Positions 18,946-29,805 of a stretch of DNA of 64,000 nucleotides are shown here, in pieces. The stretch's first letter is position 1. Each line of letters opens with the position of its first letter. Under the pieces are notes generated by a model. That model had not been told where the DNA came from. It worked only from the letters and a program-made list of their open reading frames with translations, and made no database searches. The position numbers were made by a program, and so were the translations under genes. This DNA is from Blattamonas nauphoetae (Eukaryota > Preaxostyla > Oxymonadida): the NCBI GenBank assembly GCA_033064195.1, contig JARBJD010000052.1:248001-312000 (forward strand). Reading direction: 5' to 3'.

Positions 18946-18953
18946 TTGATGTC
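18946..18953. repeat. 8-bp target duplication, right of hAT
   Basis: TTGATGTC is the exact partner of 12598-12605. Confidence 0.9.
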
Positions 18954-19881
18954 TCTTTCAGACCCAGCTGAAATGGACCTTCTGCGTGAGGGAGAATTAT
19001 CAAATATGACTCAGGAATTTACACAAATCGGAAATCCGGTTCAACAATTTAATTCACGTAACAGTCCATCCTCCTCAGGAGTTTCAGAGATTTCGACAAT
19101 GGAAGCAACAATCAATATCCTTTCCTCATCGGTGGATAAAGTCACTTCGATCTGCTACGGATATCAAATCACAGATGCAACAAAGCAATCTCTCTTCAAC
19201 ACTTACTCAAAAACTGTGTACGTCTTGAAAGCAGAAAGAATTGACACGCAATCATTTCAATCATCTGCTAATGCAATGGGAGTGAGATCGAACATTAGTA
19301 TCAAACTCAACAATCTCATGAATCTCATGTGCTTATTCCCTGAAAGACCAAATGAGTGTACAGTCTTCAGAAATCCTCAATACGTTGGTCAATTCGAAAT
19401 GCTTGGAAGTAACTTCCCAAATTTCCCAATGTCAACAATATCACCAGAGTTCTATCAAATGATGATGGTTAATGGTGATTTCATTGGATGTTCTGCAACA
19501 GAAGAGTTTGAGAATTCGATTTGTTTACCTCGCACATATTTCTACAAAGAAACAGAAAATGAATATAAACGAAAAAGACCAGTAACGGATGCAACTTGTT
19601 TCACATTCATGGTTCCAACAGATCGAAGTGAAATTGCTGGTGGAGAAGAAGGTATTTCAACCACAGAATCTGTCAATATTGTCTATAGAGGAACACCAAT
19701 CAAACAGGGTGAACTTGATCCATATTTCACATCAACTCCAGAAGGTCCTCCTCCACCGATTTTGGCATTGCATCAGGCAACATACTGGCTATTCTGGATT
19801 GAAAATGGACAGCCACGAGTGCGATATGTCATTGATCGTCGACTCCAAGAAGCATTCGAAGAAGTGAAGAGAGGATATTAA
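18954..19881 (+). CDS. Second Polinton capsid-type protein, part beyond the hAT
   Basis: This open segment of about 309 residues starts directly after the hAT target duplication and ends with TAA at 19879-19881. Its last 50 residues (GPPPPILALHQATYWLFWI and on) match the end of the major capsid ORF (APILATTATTWWVLRF), which supports a distant paralogue. It has no promoter box of its own. It belongs to the gene opened at 11842 and is separated from it by the transposon. Confidence 0.6.
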
Positions 19882-19898
19882 TGATTGAACAGTTTTGA

Positions 19899-19911
19899 TT
19901 TTTTTATTTTT
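19899..19911 (+). promoter_or_regulatory. T-rich promoter-like box of 136-aa gene
   Basis: TTTTTTATTTTTG ends 13 bases before the ATG at 19925. Confidence 0.55.
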
Positions 19912-19924
19912 GCTAAAAACAGCA

Positions 19925-20335
19925 ATGGTCAAACGCTATTTCTCAATTCAGAATTCTCACACTGCTCAATTCCCTCATGATTTTACCAATTCTAGAAAAC
20001 AAAAATATGTTCACTTCCTCGACTGCAAGCTCATCCATGTGAAGGAGGAGATTGGTGAGACTTCAACGGTTATTTCGAAAGATATACCTCAGAATTACAC
20101 AATCCATGCTGATTGGATTCAGACTGATGCACAAAACGATTCTTATGTTGCTTTCTGTAACGAACAGATTGCTAAGCGAAAGAAGTGGGAATTAAGCACT
20201 CGACAATCAATTGTGAAGATCTGGTTCAAAGACAGTTCTGGTGAATCAATTGAGATGGAAACAATGGAGACAATCAATGGAAAAATACCCAAAGAGTACT
20301 ATGAATTTCTGGTTGATCTCATGTTGGAATATTGA
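19925..20335 (+). CDS. Unassigned Polinton protein, 136 aa
   Basis: I place the start at the ATG at 19925, the first ATG after the T-rich box. The protein alternates strands and turns (YVHFLDCKLIHV, SIVKIWFKDSSGESIEME) and ends in a helix, FLVDLMLEY. It could be a small single-domain beta protein such as a penton- or fibre-like minor protein, but no family motif is visible and that is only a suggestion from its place after the capsid genes. It is the last recognisable gene of the Polinton. The frame is intact. Confidence 0.55.
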   Translation: MVKRYFSIQNSHTAQFPHDFTNSRKQKYVHFLDCKLIHVKEEIGETSTVISKDIPQNYTIHADWIQTDAQNDSYVAFCNEQIAKRKKWELSTRQSIVKIWFKDSSGESIEMETMETINGKIPKEYYEFLVDLMLEY

Positions 20336-22554
20336 ATGGAGATAGCATATTTTTGTTATTGTTCAATGAAGATGGCAAAAATTACCGAAGAGAAGAGCCT
20401 TCCCACGTTCGTACGAGCTTCCTATAGACACCCCGATACTCCTTTGGGGATCGTTCTATCGCGATCCTTCTAAATGACTGCTGCTGGCGAAGTCCTTGAA
20501 GGGTTAAGTCTTGGGTGGGCATGATTCACGGGCACGTCTAAGTGCTGCCAACATGAACCCCGGGGACAATCTTTCGATCATCCGTCTCCAATCCAACCTC
20601 CAAATCGTTCTGCGCATCAGTCACCAGGGCACCATTTTGCCTGAGTATCTTGGAACACTACGTCGAGGGCTCTGTACTTGAACTTGTTCTGTAACTCCTC
20701 TTCATATACAAATTAAAAAATCAGAAAGTTAAAAAAGTTTGACGTTTATTTTTGGATCACCCATATCTCAAGAACTACTGCTCAGATCGCTCTGAAAACA
20801 TCAGAAATGAACTCAGCAGATCGGGATTGACCTTGGAAGAGGATTTTGTGGTCAAAGCTCAAATTTGTATTTTTCAAACTTTGTCTGGATCTCCTCTTCA
20901 TATACAAATTAAAAAATCGATAAAAAATAAATCAGCGTTAATTTTGAGATCACCCATAACTTCAGAAATACTTCTCAGATCGCACGAAACACATCGTATA
21001 TAAACACGTCAGACCGATATTAACCTTGTCAGAACAATTTTGGATGATCGCAAAAATTAAGGTTAATTTTAAAAAAATCGATTTTTACTTACCTTATATA
21101 GTGATGAAAAAGTGAAAAATTCATATTTGACCAAAACAATCCACCAATACCACAGATGCATGGGGAGGTAGTGCACGTCATTCTGGTGCATTCTGAGCAT
21201 GTCCCTGCGCCGTGGACTTTGTGGACTTATGGACCTTCATGAAGCTTAGGCTCTTCAGAGCCGATGTGGACCTCCAAAAATAAAAACCAATTTGATTTCG
21301 CGATCCACCTGGGCCACCTGGTCCAGTCAATTGGATTGATGTACAACATCGACATGATCGTGCCGATTGATTTGACCCTGAATCGTCTGCAATCCATTTT
21401 TGGAGCTCATTTTATCAAAATAAAGTAAGAATCAGGTCCAAAATTCATCAAAATCGAAGGGTCAGGAAATGTAGGTTTTTGAGGTTGAAATTCATTTATT
21501 CCGTGCTAACAGTGAACCTCGGAGGTATCGTTAATCGACTTATACACTACTAAGAATAAGAGAACTGGTTTAATGAGATGACTACAGCATGAATTCTCGA
21601 ACTTTGTGTGACTATCATCTTGGTTGGAGAGAACCGGAGGATCCTTGACAATCATGACAGGACAACATGACAGATGTCTATCGTCCAATACATTCTAAAA
21701 AGTGAGGTTAAAACAAGGAAAGTTTGTCATTCTTCATCAGAGAGTCGATTCAAATCTGATCTCGTTCACTTTCCAGAGTGATTCTCACAAGACTTCGATT
21801 CTGATAGTAATGTGTTGAAGTTTAAAGAATGAGATGGAATTTCTGGAAAAACGTGAAACTTCACACGTTTCCTCAAATGTAACTTTTTGCATTCTTGGTT
21901 AGAGTTTTGCCGTGTGAAATCAAAAAGAGTGCCAGAGACTGCGATCAAAGGTCCTTTTCTTCTAATTCATAACTTCACCTATTTTTAAAGAGGATAAAAT
22001 AGGTGATTCATAAAGTCAAATGAGTTGAACAAACATTCGAGTGATGTCAGAACGAAATCCACTGTTTCGACCAGATCAGCGAATCTATCTGACTTTTTTG
22101 CATGTTTAGAGCAAAAATCAAGAGAAAAAGGTGATAATCACTCCAATTAGAAGTTTGACACAGTTATCGTTTCACATAGAATGAAAAATCAGTGAATCAT
22201 TTTGAGATTTGTGCGATTTGAGTGACTTAATGAATACGATATTGAAAATCTTTGCTTAAAATATGAATTGACTCAGTGTAAGACTCTTGACAAAAAATTA
22301 ACTCAATTGACCTGGTCGACAGTGAGAAAACTCGAGGGGACATTATTAGTACACCCCTTATAATTCGTTGACTTTAGACTTCAACATAACTCTGTTGCCC
22401 ATTCACTATTTCTCACTTGTTCAGCACTGACATTAGGTGGTTCCCCATTCAGCAATCTCTCTTTCATTCTTCTGGTCCTCATTTCATCGACTTTGTTTTC
22501 TCATGCATGTTGAATCGTTCACGAAACGAAAACCACCTCTCCAGACATACCTCT
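20336..22554. other. Gene-poor stretch, no convincing gene
   Basis: No ORF over about 85 codons and no tRNA-like or rRNA-like structure is seen. The first 350 bases are richer in G and C and unlike the Polinton genes. The Polinton right end and its terminal repeat should lie in or near here, but I cannot place it. A 196-bp direct duplication is at 20695-21050. The rest is AT-rich single-copy-looking sequence. Confidence 0.6.
20695..21050 (+). repeat. Diverged 196-bp tandem duplication
   Basis: CTCCTCTTCATATACAAATT begins at 20695 and again at 20891. Downstream blocks (GATCACCCATA..., CTCAGATCGC..., then a diverged GAxxTTxACCTTG) recur in the same order. The copies are clearly diverged, so this is an old duplication, probably a repeated non-coding sequence. 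Confidence 0.6.
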
Positions 22555-22925
22555 TATACTTGGCTGACCTGACCAGAAATTCTTAAAATCATGAAAACCG
22601 ACTGACAGTCACTGACATGGATTTAAAAATTATGGGTCGGATCTCGGAGAAATTGAAGTTTTGCCGATGATCGAGATCTTCCATCTATGAAAGAAAAAGT
22701 GACCTATTGTCGGTCACAACAGTCGGAATACCTGTTTTTATGCATAAATACTGAAATTTGGCGTTTTTCGAATTTTGACCATTTTTGTGGGAGGATCTGC
22801 CACTGACTGTCAGTCCTTTTTCACTGACATGAGCGTTTTTTTCGATATATAGGGCATTCTAGAAACTAAAAGTTGAAAAATATCATGGAAGGAAGTGTGG
22901 AGAATGTGTGGTCACAACAAGCCAG
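22555..22925 (-). repeat. Inverted copy of the end of the 25.8-29.7 kb transposon
   Basis: This stretch matches the reverse complement of about 29355-29730 in blocks: TATACxTGGxTGACCTGAC at the tip, CGACTGACAGTCACTGAC, ATTATGGGTCGGATCTCGG, and AAGTGTGGAGAATGTGTGGT. Similarity stops at 22925. It is either a fragment of another copy of that transposon or part of an older nested arrangement. Confidence 0.75.
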
Positions 22926-23351
22926 TCATAATTCACTATAGTTTTCGAGAAAAAGGCTCGTGTCAGTGTTTTTTGAGTACAGTCAGTGACTTGAACTTGT
23001 CAGTTATGTGTAGCTTTTTTGATCGATTTTTATTCTCACATTATTCCTTCATTCACTTCATCCACACTCATTTTACCTGAATTTTGTCTATCCTTTCACA
23101 AAAAGCACTCAATCATGAGAAATCGCTGTTTTACCTCTCCAACTTTTTTATGGATCCTCTATCCGATGGAGGGCTCCTTTCCTTCTCTTCCTTCTCCTTC
23201 GGCTTCTCATTCCTGTATTTTTGAACAAACAGTCTTTCGAAAACGAGTATCATGGTCATTTTCACCTCCCTCCAGCTACGATCTTGAAAGAGGTGGAGAC
23301 TCGCTCCTTTATCGAGATTCCACTTCTCGTTTGCTTGTATGTCGAACCTAG

Positions 23352-24002
23352 ATGGTTCCACGTCGTTTATTATGTCTTTTTAATCATCATGTTTTGTACC
23401 TACTGTTACTTCTCATCTCAATCTTCCATCTCTCTTCCAGCCTGCCTTCCTCGACCAACATCTCGTTCTACCTCCCCGTTCCATCCACTGTCGTCCGATC
23501 CATTCTGTCAAATACTTTTTTTGAGAGTGTTGCGTTTCAAACTTCTGGAATCTCAATTTGCGACCATTCGCGATCTTCCACCACTGACTTCTTCCTCCTT
23601 CCGAGCTCATCCGAACACTTCCCTCTGCCAAACAGCTCTATATCGGATAAAACATCCGCTCACTTCACTGATGATACCGTATCTGCTCAGCTTCTGGACA
23701 AGACATTCAAACATCTTTCTGACGCGCCTCTAATCTCGGTTCTGAACCAAAAGTTCTTTTTCCTCATCGCAATGTATTCTTTATTTGATTATTCAACCTC
23801 CAGGCTGTTTTCTCTTTTTGCTTCCCCAACTTTCACAACGCACAAGTCAGTTGTAATCAGAGAAGCAATAATCAGTGCCACGAGACGTTGCAGAACTTTC
23901 TGGATCACAATATGTGATTTGAACTTGCATTCTGTACCCCATGCTATTCACAGGAATGTCTGTGTTATTTTCTTGGATCATGGTTTCCAGGTCTCTCTCT
24001 AA
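23352..24002 (+). CDS. Doubtful ORF with signal-like N-terminus, 216 aa
   Basis: The ORF starts MVPRRLLCLFNHHVLYLLLL, a plausible signal sequence, followed by serine- and phenylalanine-rich sequence without a recognisable domain. The composition resembles a decayed start of a Pmp-like surface protein, but the family's hallmark blocks are missing. It lies between a transposon fragment and an ABC-transporter pseudogene, a decayed neighbourhood. It may be a chance ORF. Confidence 0.2.
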   Translation: MVPRRLLCLFNHHVLYLLLLLISIFHLSSSLPSSTNISFYLPVPSTVVRSILSNTFFESVAFQTSGISICDHSRSSTTDFFLLPSSSEHFPLPNSSISDKTSAHFTDDTVSAQLLDKTFKHLSDAPLISVLNQKFFFLIAMYSLFDYSTSRLFSLFASPTFTTHKSVVIREAIISATRRCRTFWITICDLNLHSVPHAIHRNVCVIFLDHGFQVSL

Positions 24003-24079
24003 TGAGCATCTACAGTTTGTGAACTATTTGACATGGATTTCATTGGTTCATCCGTTCAGAACAGTAACGTTAACGGAGT

Positions 24080-25841
24080 TTGAATGAACATATTGGGACT
24101 AATATGGAAGGGCGCAACGGAGTCACGCTTCAAGGGAGTCTGATCCATTCAGTATCATTTTCTGTGTATTTTGTTGTATATAGTGACAATCCTATCAATT
24201 TTACAACAGTTGTGATGCCCAGCATGGGCTATTTGATGATGATTCCGACCACGATGTTTCCGATGTACCTGGAGGACCTGTTGATGATTCGGATCAAAAT
24301 AAATCGTCTCTCACAGTTTGTGAATCTTCCAGAAACGGAGGAAGTTGTTGAAACAGCTGACCCAGGCAGAAGAGACCAATCTGAAGAAAGAAGACGAACC
24401 GCGAAAGAATAAAGCGAAATTGGCTGCAGCGAGGGAAATACAGACGAAACCACACTCGAAATTTGGAGGAGAAGCACACGACGGAACAACACCAGAAGAT
24501 AAACCACAATCGAACGAAATGCAAGAAACTGAAGTCTCCCAACAAGAAACACAATCACAAAAGAGCCATTCTCAGATCTTCCAACCATCTGTCAACACAA
24601 ACGAGACGGTCCTTGAGTCCAATGCTCAAGATGAAGTGACATCGGGAACAGCGAATCCAACCGTCACGCCATCGCTCCACAGCTCCCTCTCGCACTCCAA
24701 CTGCCTTCAGCAGTCCAATGACCGGAGCCGAGACGGAGCAATCGAAGAAAGAGGCTGAGAAGAGGAAGAAGGAAGCTCGACAAGCAGCAGCCAAGAGGGA
24801 GAAGAGCACCGCAGTTCCTCCCGACCAGGCCAACACCGAAATGACCCAAGTTCCCCAACCAACCCCGAGCCCACCTCCACGCCGTCAGTGCTCGGGGCGT
24901 CCGAATGCCCTTGCTCGGACTCAAACGAAACGCATTTCAAACAGGCCCAGGACGAGTTGTCGACGGAGGGGAACGTCGACTGCGATGAGTGGGAAGGACG
25001 TGCCAGCGCTGAGCGATGTGAGCATCTCCATCCCAAAAGGGTCGCTGACGATGATTGTGGAATCTGTAGGATGTGGGAAGTCATCACTCGGCTCGGCGAT
25101 TGAGGGCGACATCGAGAAGATGGCCGGTATAATCCGAATCGACGGGAAGTTCACGTTCTGCCCACCAACACTGTGGATCAACAACAACGTCCGAGGGAAC
25201 TTTGCATTCAACGCTGAGTTCGAAGAAGAGAATTATTGAGAGACAGTTCGTGTGTGTGCGCTGGAGCCAGACTTCAATGTGTTTGGGGCTGGAGACGAGA
25301 CGGCGATTGGAGAGAAGAGAGTGACTATGAGTGGAGGACAGAAGGCGAGAATCCAGCGAGGACGAGCGATGCATACGGAGAGAGACATTTACGTCCTCGA
25401 CGATCCTCTGTCGGCAGTGGACGCGCATGTTGGTTCATATCTGATAGACAAGTGCATCTCTGGCGTGCTGAAGGGTACGATTGTCATTCTGATGACAAAT
25501 CAGCTCCAGTTCCTCGACAGGGCAGACAAAGTGATTGCGTTGGAGAACGGAAGAATCACTGCGCAAGGAACGTGTGCTGAGATTCGCGAGCAAGGAGTGA
25601 ATTTCGACCAGTTCATCATCAAATCTGACAAGAAAGCAGCAGAAAAGAAACTGAAGAAAGTTGAAGTCAAAGAAGCGGAGAAGACAGACGATGACAATGC
25701 GAAACAGATCATCACAGAAGAAGGGCAGGAGACTGGCGGGATCAAGTTCATGTTGTCTGTGAAGTCTCTTCGCTCTCTCACACCGATGGGCATCATGATC
25801 ATGTCCTTGCTTTATGTTGTGACCGCCGAAGCTGTCAGCTC
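24080..25841 (+). pseudogene. ABCC (MRP-type) transporter remnant
   Basis: The first part (24190-24340) has the end of transmembrane domain 1 (TTMFPMYLEDLLMIRIKINRL, then FVNLPE). A long lysine/glutamine-rich linker follows, spread over different frames. Nucleotide-binding domain 1 runs from about 24970: GCGKSS Walker A, WINNNVRGN, ABC signature MSGGQKARI, and Walker B/D-loop IYVLDDPLSAVDAHVG. The first helix of transmembrane domain 2 (MSLLYVVTAEAVSS) is cut by a transposon at 25842. There is an in-frame TGA at 25237-25239, where many ABCC proteins have Trp (YWE), and at least two frame changes in the linker. The Q-loop Gln is also not where expected. An intact protein would export organic anions or conjugates. 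The gene is dead. Confidence 0.85.
25834..25841. repeat. 8-bp target duplication, left
   Basis: GTCAGCTC is repeated exactly at 29731-29738. The ABCC reading frame continues directly after the second copy (VSSVSTW). Confidence 0.85.
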
Positions 25842-28800
25842 TATACATGGGTGACTAGGCCAAAAGGCGTGTCAGTAGTCACCCATTTTTTTGACATCTC
25901 ACTTTGGGTCTGATCAACATCTTCTCATCTATAATACCGCTATAAATCAACTGTATGCACTTTTCTTGTTTCACTCTCTGTTTAACCTCTGTTTCATCAC
26001 TTTATGTACATGGAGATCTCGAACGGACAGACTTTTGAAGTGATCGACTACAATCGCATCTCACTCCTTGAACTTCATTCTATTCCACACTTAATGAAGA
26101 CAGATTCCCACAATATATCCATGTTTGTCTCGAATACCCTTCCACAACGCCAATAAACCCCAGAACTATCATTTTAACACCTAACCAGCTCAGATGATGG
26201 CATTGACTCTACTTCTCTCTCTCTGTAGAATGACATACACGATAATTGAAACAAAGAAGACGCCAAAAACATCGCAGGAAACAGAAGCAGCATATTGACC
26301 TCGCTAAACTCATCTCACAAAGACGGTCTCTCCAAATCTCTCCAACACCCCCTGACTCATAGTGCGTCTCACTATCCACTTCCCTATTTTGAGTGATCCA
26401 TCCCCTCGTTCTTTCACATCTACTCGACACTCAGATCCATTCAGAACCCACCAACTCCTGTCACTTTGGCCCCTCTGTGTGTCTCCCCTTCATTTCGCGG
26501 TTGTCCTGCCGAATGCCTTCCTTCCCCCCCCTTCTTATGGATGTGAGGAGGCTAAACAAGAAGGCCCACACTCGCTATGGGTCAGACGTGGTCTCGACAG
26601 AGCTGCGCTTCTTGCAGACATATCGCTACGAATGGATGGAAGAGTGAGATATGAAAACAGTGCTGGTGAGAGAACACAAGGGCAAACTGTCTTCCCCAGT
26701 TCTCGAACTAGAACTTCCCAAACCGAAACGAACCAGAACATGCTGGTTTGACGAAGGAAATGTTGGTTCAAACACTTGGACACTCTCCAAAAGCACACCA
26801 CTTCTCCCGTTGCTTGAGAATGGAAAGCAAGACAACCCCACAACCGATAATTCTGATGACACGAAAAACGACGATCGAAAGTCACCAATATCACCCAACC
26901 CAAAAGGACTCATGCATCCCCAAGCTGTCCACAATCCAGATTCTTCATCGTTGACTCCGATGTCATCGACATATCTCCATCAGAGCATTACCTCTCCATG
27001 ACTCATTTTCTCACCACTACCACCCATGTCCCGCATGCATTCACCCATTCTATCACCTCCCTCATCTGAAATATCCTCCCAAGCTCTTTTTCCTTTCTGT
27101 CCACGATGTTTGTCGCCAATTCATCAAACAAACTGGCGACAGAATCATCGCTTCACTCACACCACCAACCACTCCGAAATCCACAATATGTCCCCTCATG
27201 GTCCTTCGCTGACGCTTGCGAAGAGCTAATCCTCGTCGATTCTTGACACAACAGCCACATTCACCGTTTCGAGCCCAACCGCTACAATGGGAGATATCTC
27301 GACCCAGCTGATACCATCGCAGTGTCTTCACCATTATTTCAACAGAAATGCGGACAAACGACTGATAAGCGATCAGACGAACCTCTTTCCAAGTTCAAGG
27401 ACAGTTTCACAAAAGTTGTCAAATTCGCTGCTCTTCCCTTCGACACCCTTTTCTGCTGTTTCGCATGGTCACTTTGCACATCCACCGATTCCGTTTTCGA
27501 AGAACACTGGACGAGTCGGCCTTCCACCAAAGAGCACGACTTCCAAACGTCCGAACAGACCGTCATTCGCAAATGAGACCAAACTGAAGGGACACTATTT
27601 TGGAGACACAACACAGAGCGGAGGGTGGAGACCAGACACCCGAATCAGCCTGCCACTCCTGTCAGATGGAGGGTGAGAGAGTACGAAATATTTCTGAGTC
27701 GATCTGTTCGTTGCGTGTGGTGAGCTGAATTCTTGACATTTTCTACATATTGTACGTTCTTCTTCTGTTCCCTTTTTCTGTTTGCCGTTTTCGAATTCAA
27801 AGGATCTGTGCTCACCACGTGGATGTTCATTTTCATCGTTCTGTCCGTTTTTAGTTTGATCAAAGAGATTGTCGGATTAATGTTCGATGACGATGAGCCG
27901 AAATAAGACAAAACCTGTCATTGGTATCTTGTTGGATGAGACAAAATGACAAACGCGTTGTTTTTCTCTTTTATCTCGATTACCTACCTCCTGTTTCAGT
28001 GAGATTAAACTGAATTTAGACACAACAGTGATGTAAGTGCAGAAGAGAAGCGATGATGGAGCAAAAAAGTGTGTAGCTTGAACGATTGAAACGACTTTGT
28101 TGAGTGATTTGTTTACGCTGAGATCCATTGATTTATCGGAAGGGAAAAGGATATACGCTCACAGGGATGTTCTCCTCTCGAGTTAGGCCTGCTGAAGTGC
28201 TCACAACACTTTGTTTTTCGCTCGTTTGTTGAGTCTTGATTGACTTGTGGATCTCCGCCAAAATACCGAGTTCTGTTCAGAATGTGGCTACAATTTGTTC
28301 CCATCGAAACTTAAACATATATGTGGACGAAGTTTGTTGATAACAAAACAAGATCTCAGGAACGAGCGTGCCGTTGGTTGATGACGAACGACAACTGACA
28401 AACGGTAGAATCGTAAGATCACACAATAGTAGACCAGACCTAAAACAGATCGAGAATGGCTGTGGAAGGGCTGAAATGTGGGGCACATCCCATTTTGACG
28501 AGAAAAACGAGAAGTGTTTCAGAGTTCGTCCAAAAGTCGAGATTGGGAAAGATAATATGGTCACAATGTGTCGGTGAGGGACGCAAGGAATTGTTTGGAG
28601 AGAGGACGATTGACGATGTGAGAGTCAAAGACAGCCGCGTTGAGAACGACCAACCCAAAAGAGTAAACCATTTCTGGACAATTGGAGGCGATACCAGAAT
28701 CTGATCGTCCGCACCAGCAATCAGAGCCTTCCCAAAATCCAAGGAGAGTCCACAGAAATGAGTGTGGAGTCATTCGAGAGAGGCGGTTTCGACGCGTCAT

Positions 28801-29730
28801 TTGACAGTTCATTTGACAGTTCATTCTTCAGTGAATTCCGCATTCAATCCCAGTTTATCCGATATTGAGCATGAATGGTGAACAATACAGAAACCATATA
28901 GTCCGTATGATGAAAGGTGAAGGATCCGAGACATTGAATTGAACGGCTTGTCGAAAGTGGATTGTTGCATGCTGTAGGGGGAATTGGTGGAAGGTTTGTC
29001 AAGAAGACAGCCATCAGTTCTGATTGAGCGTGAGAGAGCGAGATAATGTGCGTTGAACTGGCGGCAATGTGCGAAATCAGCAGTTTGAAACGGTATAATC
29101 TGAAAAATGTCGTTTGAATTCATGAATCGGACGACATAGGAGATGGTCAGGAGGGCAAGCGAGACATATGCAGAGTCAGGCGAGCTGTGAGAGAGATGGA
29201 AGAAAGAGATGCGGCTAAAAATTTAGGGAAGAAAATTAGGGATGAAAATAACGTAATAAACGATGTGTGTCCATCTGGATTCGACATCCAAGTCATCGAG
29301 GAGCACCATCTTGGCACAGTAGCGAGTGTCCGCATCTTTGAGAAAACCAACTGGATTGATGTGACCACACATTCTCCACACTTCCCTCTACAATATTTTG
29401 CAACTTTTAGTTTCTAGAACGCCCTATATATTGAGAAAACTGCTCATGTCAGTGTCAATCCGACTGACAGTCACTGACTGGACATGGATCCCCCCTTAGA
29501 ATTTCTCAAATCTTTTTAAAACTCTAAATTTCATTTAATACTCGTTAAAATAGTTGGAAAAGTCTTTTTGAATCTGCAATATATCACACTTTTGGACTTG
29601 CATGGAGATCTCGATCTTCGGCAAAACTTCTATTTCTCCGAGATCCGACCCATAATTAAATTTCTCAAGTCAGTGACTGTCAGTCGGATTTCTCGATTTT
29701 CGTGATTTCCAGTCAGGTCACCCATGTATA
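25842..29730. mobile_element. 3.9-kb DNA transposon with 14-bp ends, inserted in ABCC gene
   Basis: The ends are perfect 14-bp inverted repeats, TATACATGGGTGAC, inside an 8-bp target duplication. Beyond the tip the two ends differ. The right end carries an inverted pair of CCGACTGACAGTCACTGAC. No transposase is recognisable, so it is probably non-autonomous or decayed. The interior plus-strand ORFs between 26.3 and 27.7 kb are proline/serine-rich, overlapping in several frames, and I do not recognise them. A segment at 28250-28830 is related to one inside the hAT-like element at 46.1-46.6 kb. The 8-bp duplication fits hAT- or MULE-like insertion; I cannot decide between them. Confidence 0.7.
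28250..28830 (-). repeat. Segment shared with 46.09-46.65 kb
   Basis: Read on the minus strand, this matches the plus strand at about 46090-46650, closely over the first 360 bases and loosely after. Shared peptides in one frame include SPPIVQKW and MGCAP. Another frame shares NRPLSK, so I cannot tell which, if any, is coding. It may be part of a transposon gene or a captured host fragment. Confidence 0.65.
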
Positions 29731-29805
29731 GTCAGCTCCGTGTCCACGTGGTAATTGGGTAAGATCAGCTCCCAAACAGCATTCACGAACATCACGTTGG
29801 GGATA
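29731..29805 (+). pseudogene. ABCC remnant beyond the transposon
   Basis: After the second GTCAGCTC the frame continues as VSSVSTW, a TAA, then LGKISSQTAFTNITLG. This fits the start of ABCC transmembrane domain 2, where a WWL-like motif is usual. At about 29805 the sequence changes to a Pmp-like gene (ATATCTGAAAG onward matches 33105). The ABCC gene and the Pmp gene are thus joined by a recombination. Confidence 0.65.

Larger units (their letters stand above)
1..20340 (+). mobile_element. Polinton/Maverick element, left part outside window
   Basis: The gene set is that of a Polinton: protein-primed type B DNA polymerase, retrovirus-like integrase, packaging-type ATPase, and double-jelly-roll-type capsid proteins with small accessory proteins. 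All genes are on the plus strand except the ATPase. The left terminal repeat lies outside the window. I could not recognise the right terminal repeat, so the right border near 20.34 kb is only the end of the last gene. Its composition is visibly more AT-rich than the surface-protein genes further right. It looks partly broken: three DNA transposons sit inside it, and the ATPase frame has about one or two breaks. Most other frames are open, which suggests a fairly young element. The near-identical ends of the nested transposons suggest they arrived recently. Confidence 0.85.

Noticed and set aside
20336-20740. tRNA or structured RNA in the GC-richer stretch after the Polinton genes
   Set aside because: No cloverleaf or internal promoter boxes could be found by eye.
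26362-27676. Proline/serine-rich plus-strand ORFs inside the 3.9-kb transposon
   Set aside because: Several overlapping frames are open at the same time, no domain is recognisable and no frame dominates. I mention them only within the transposon entry.
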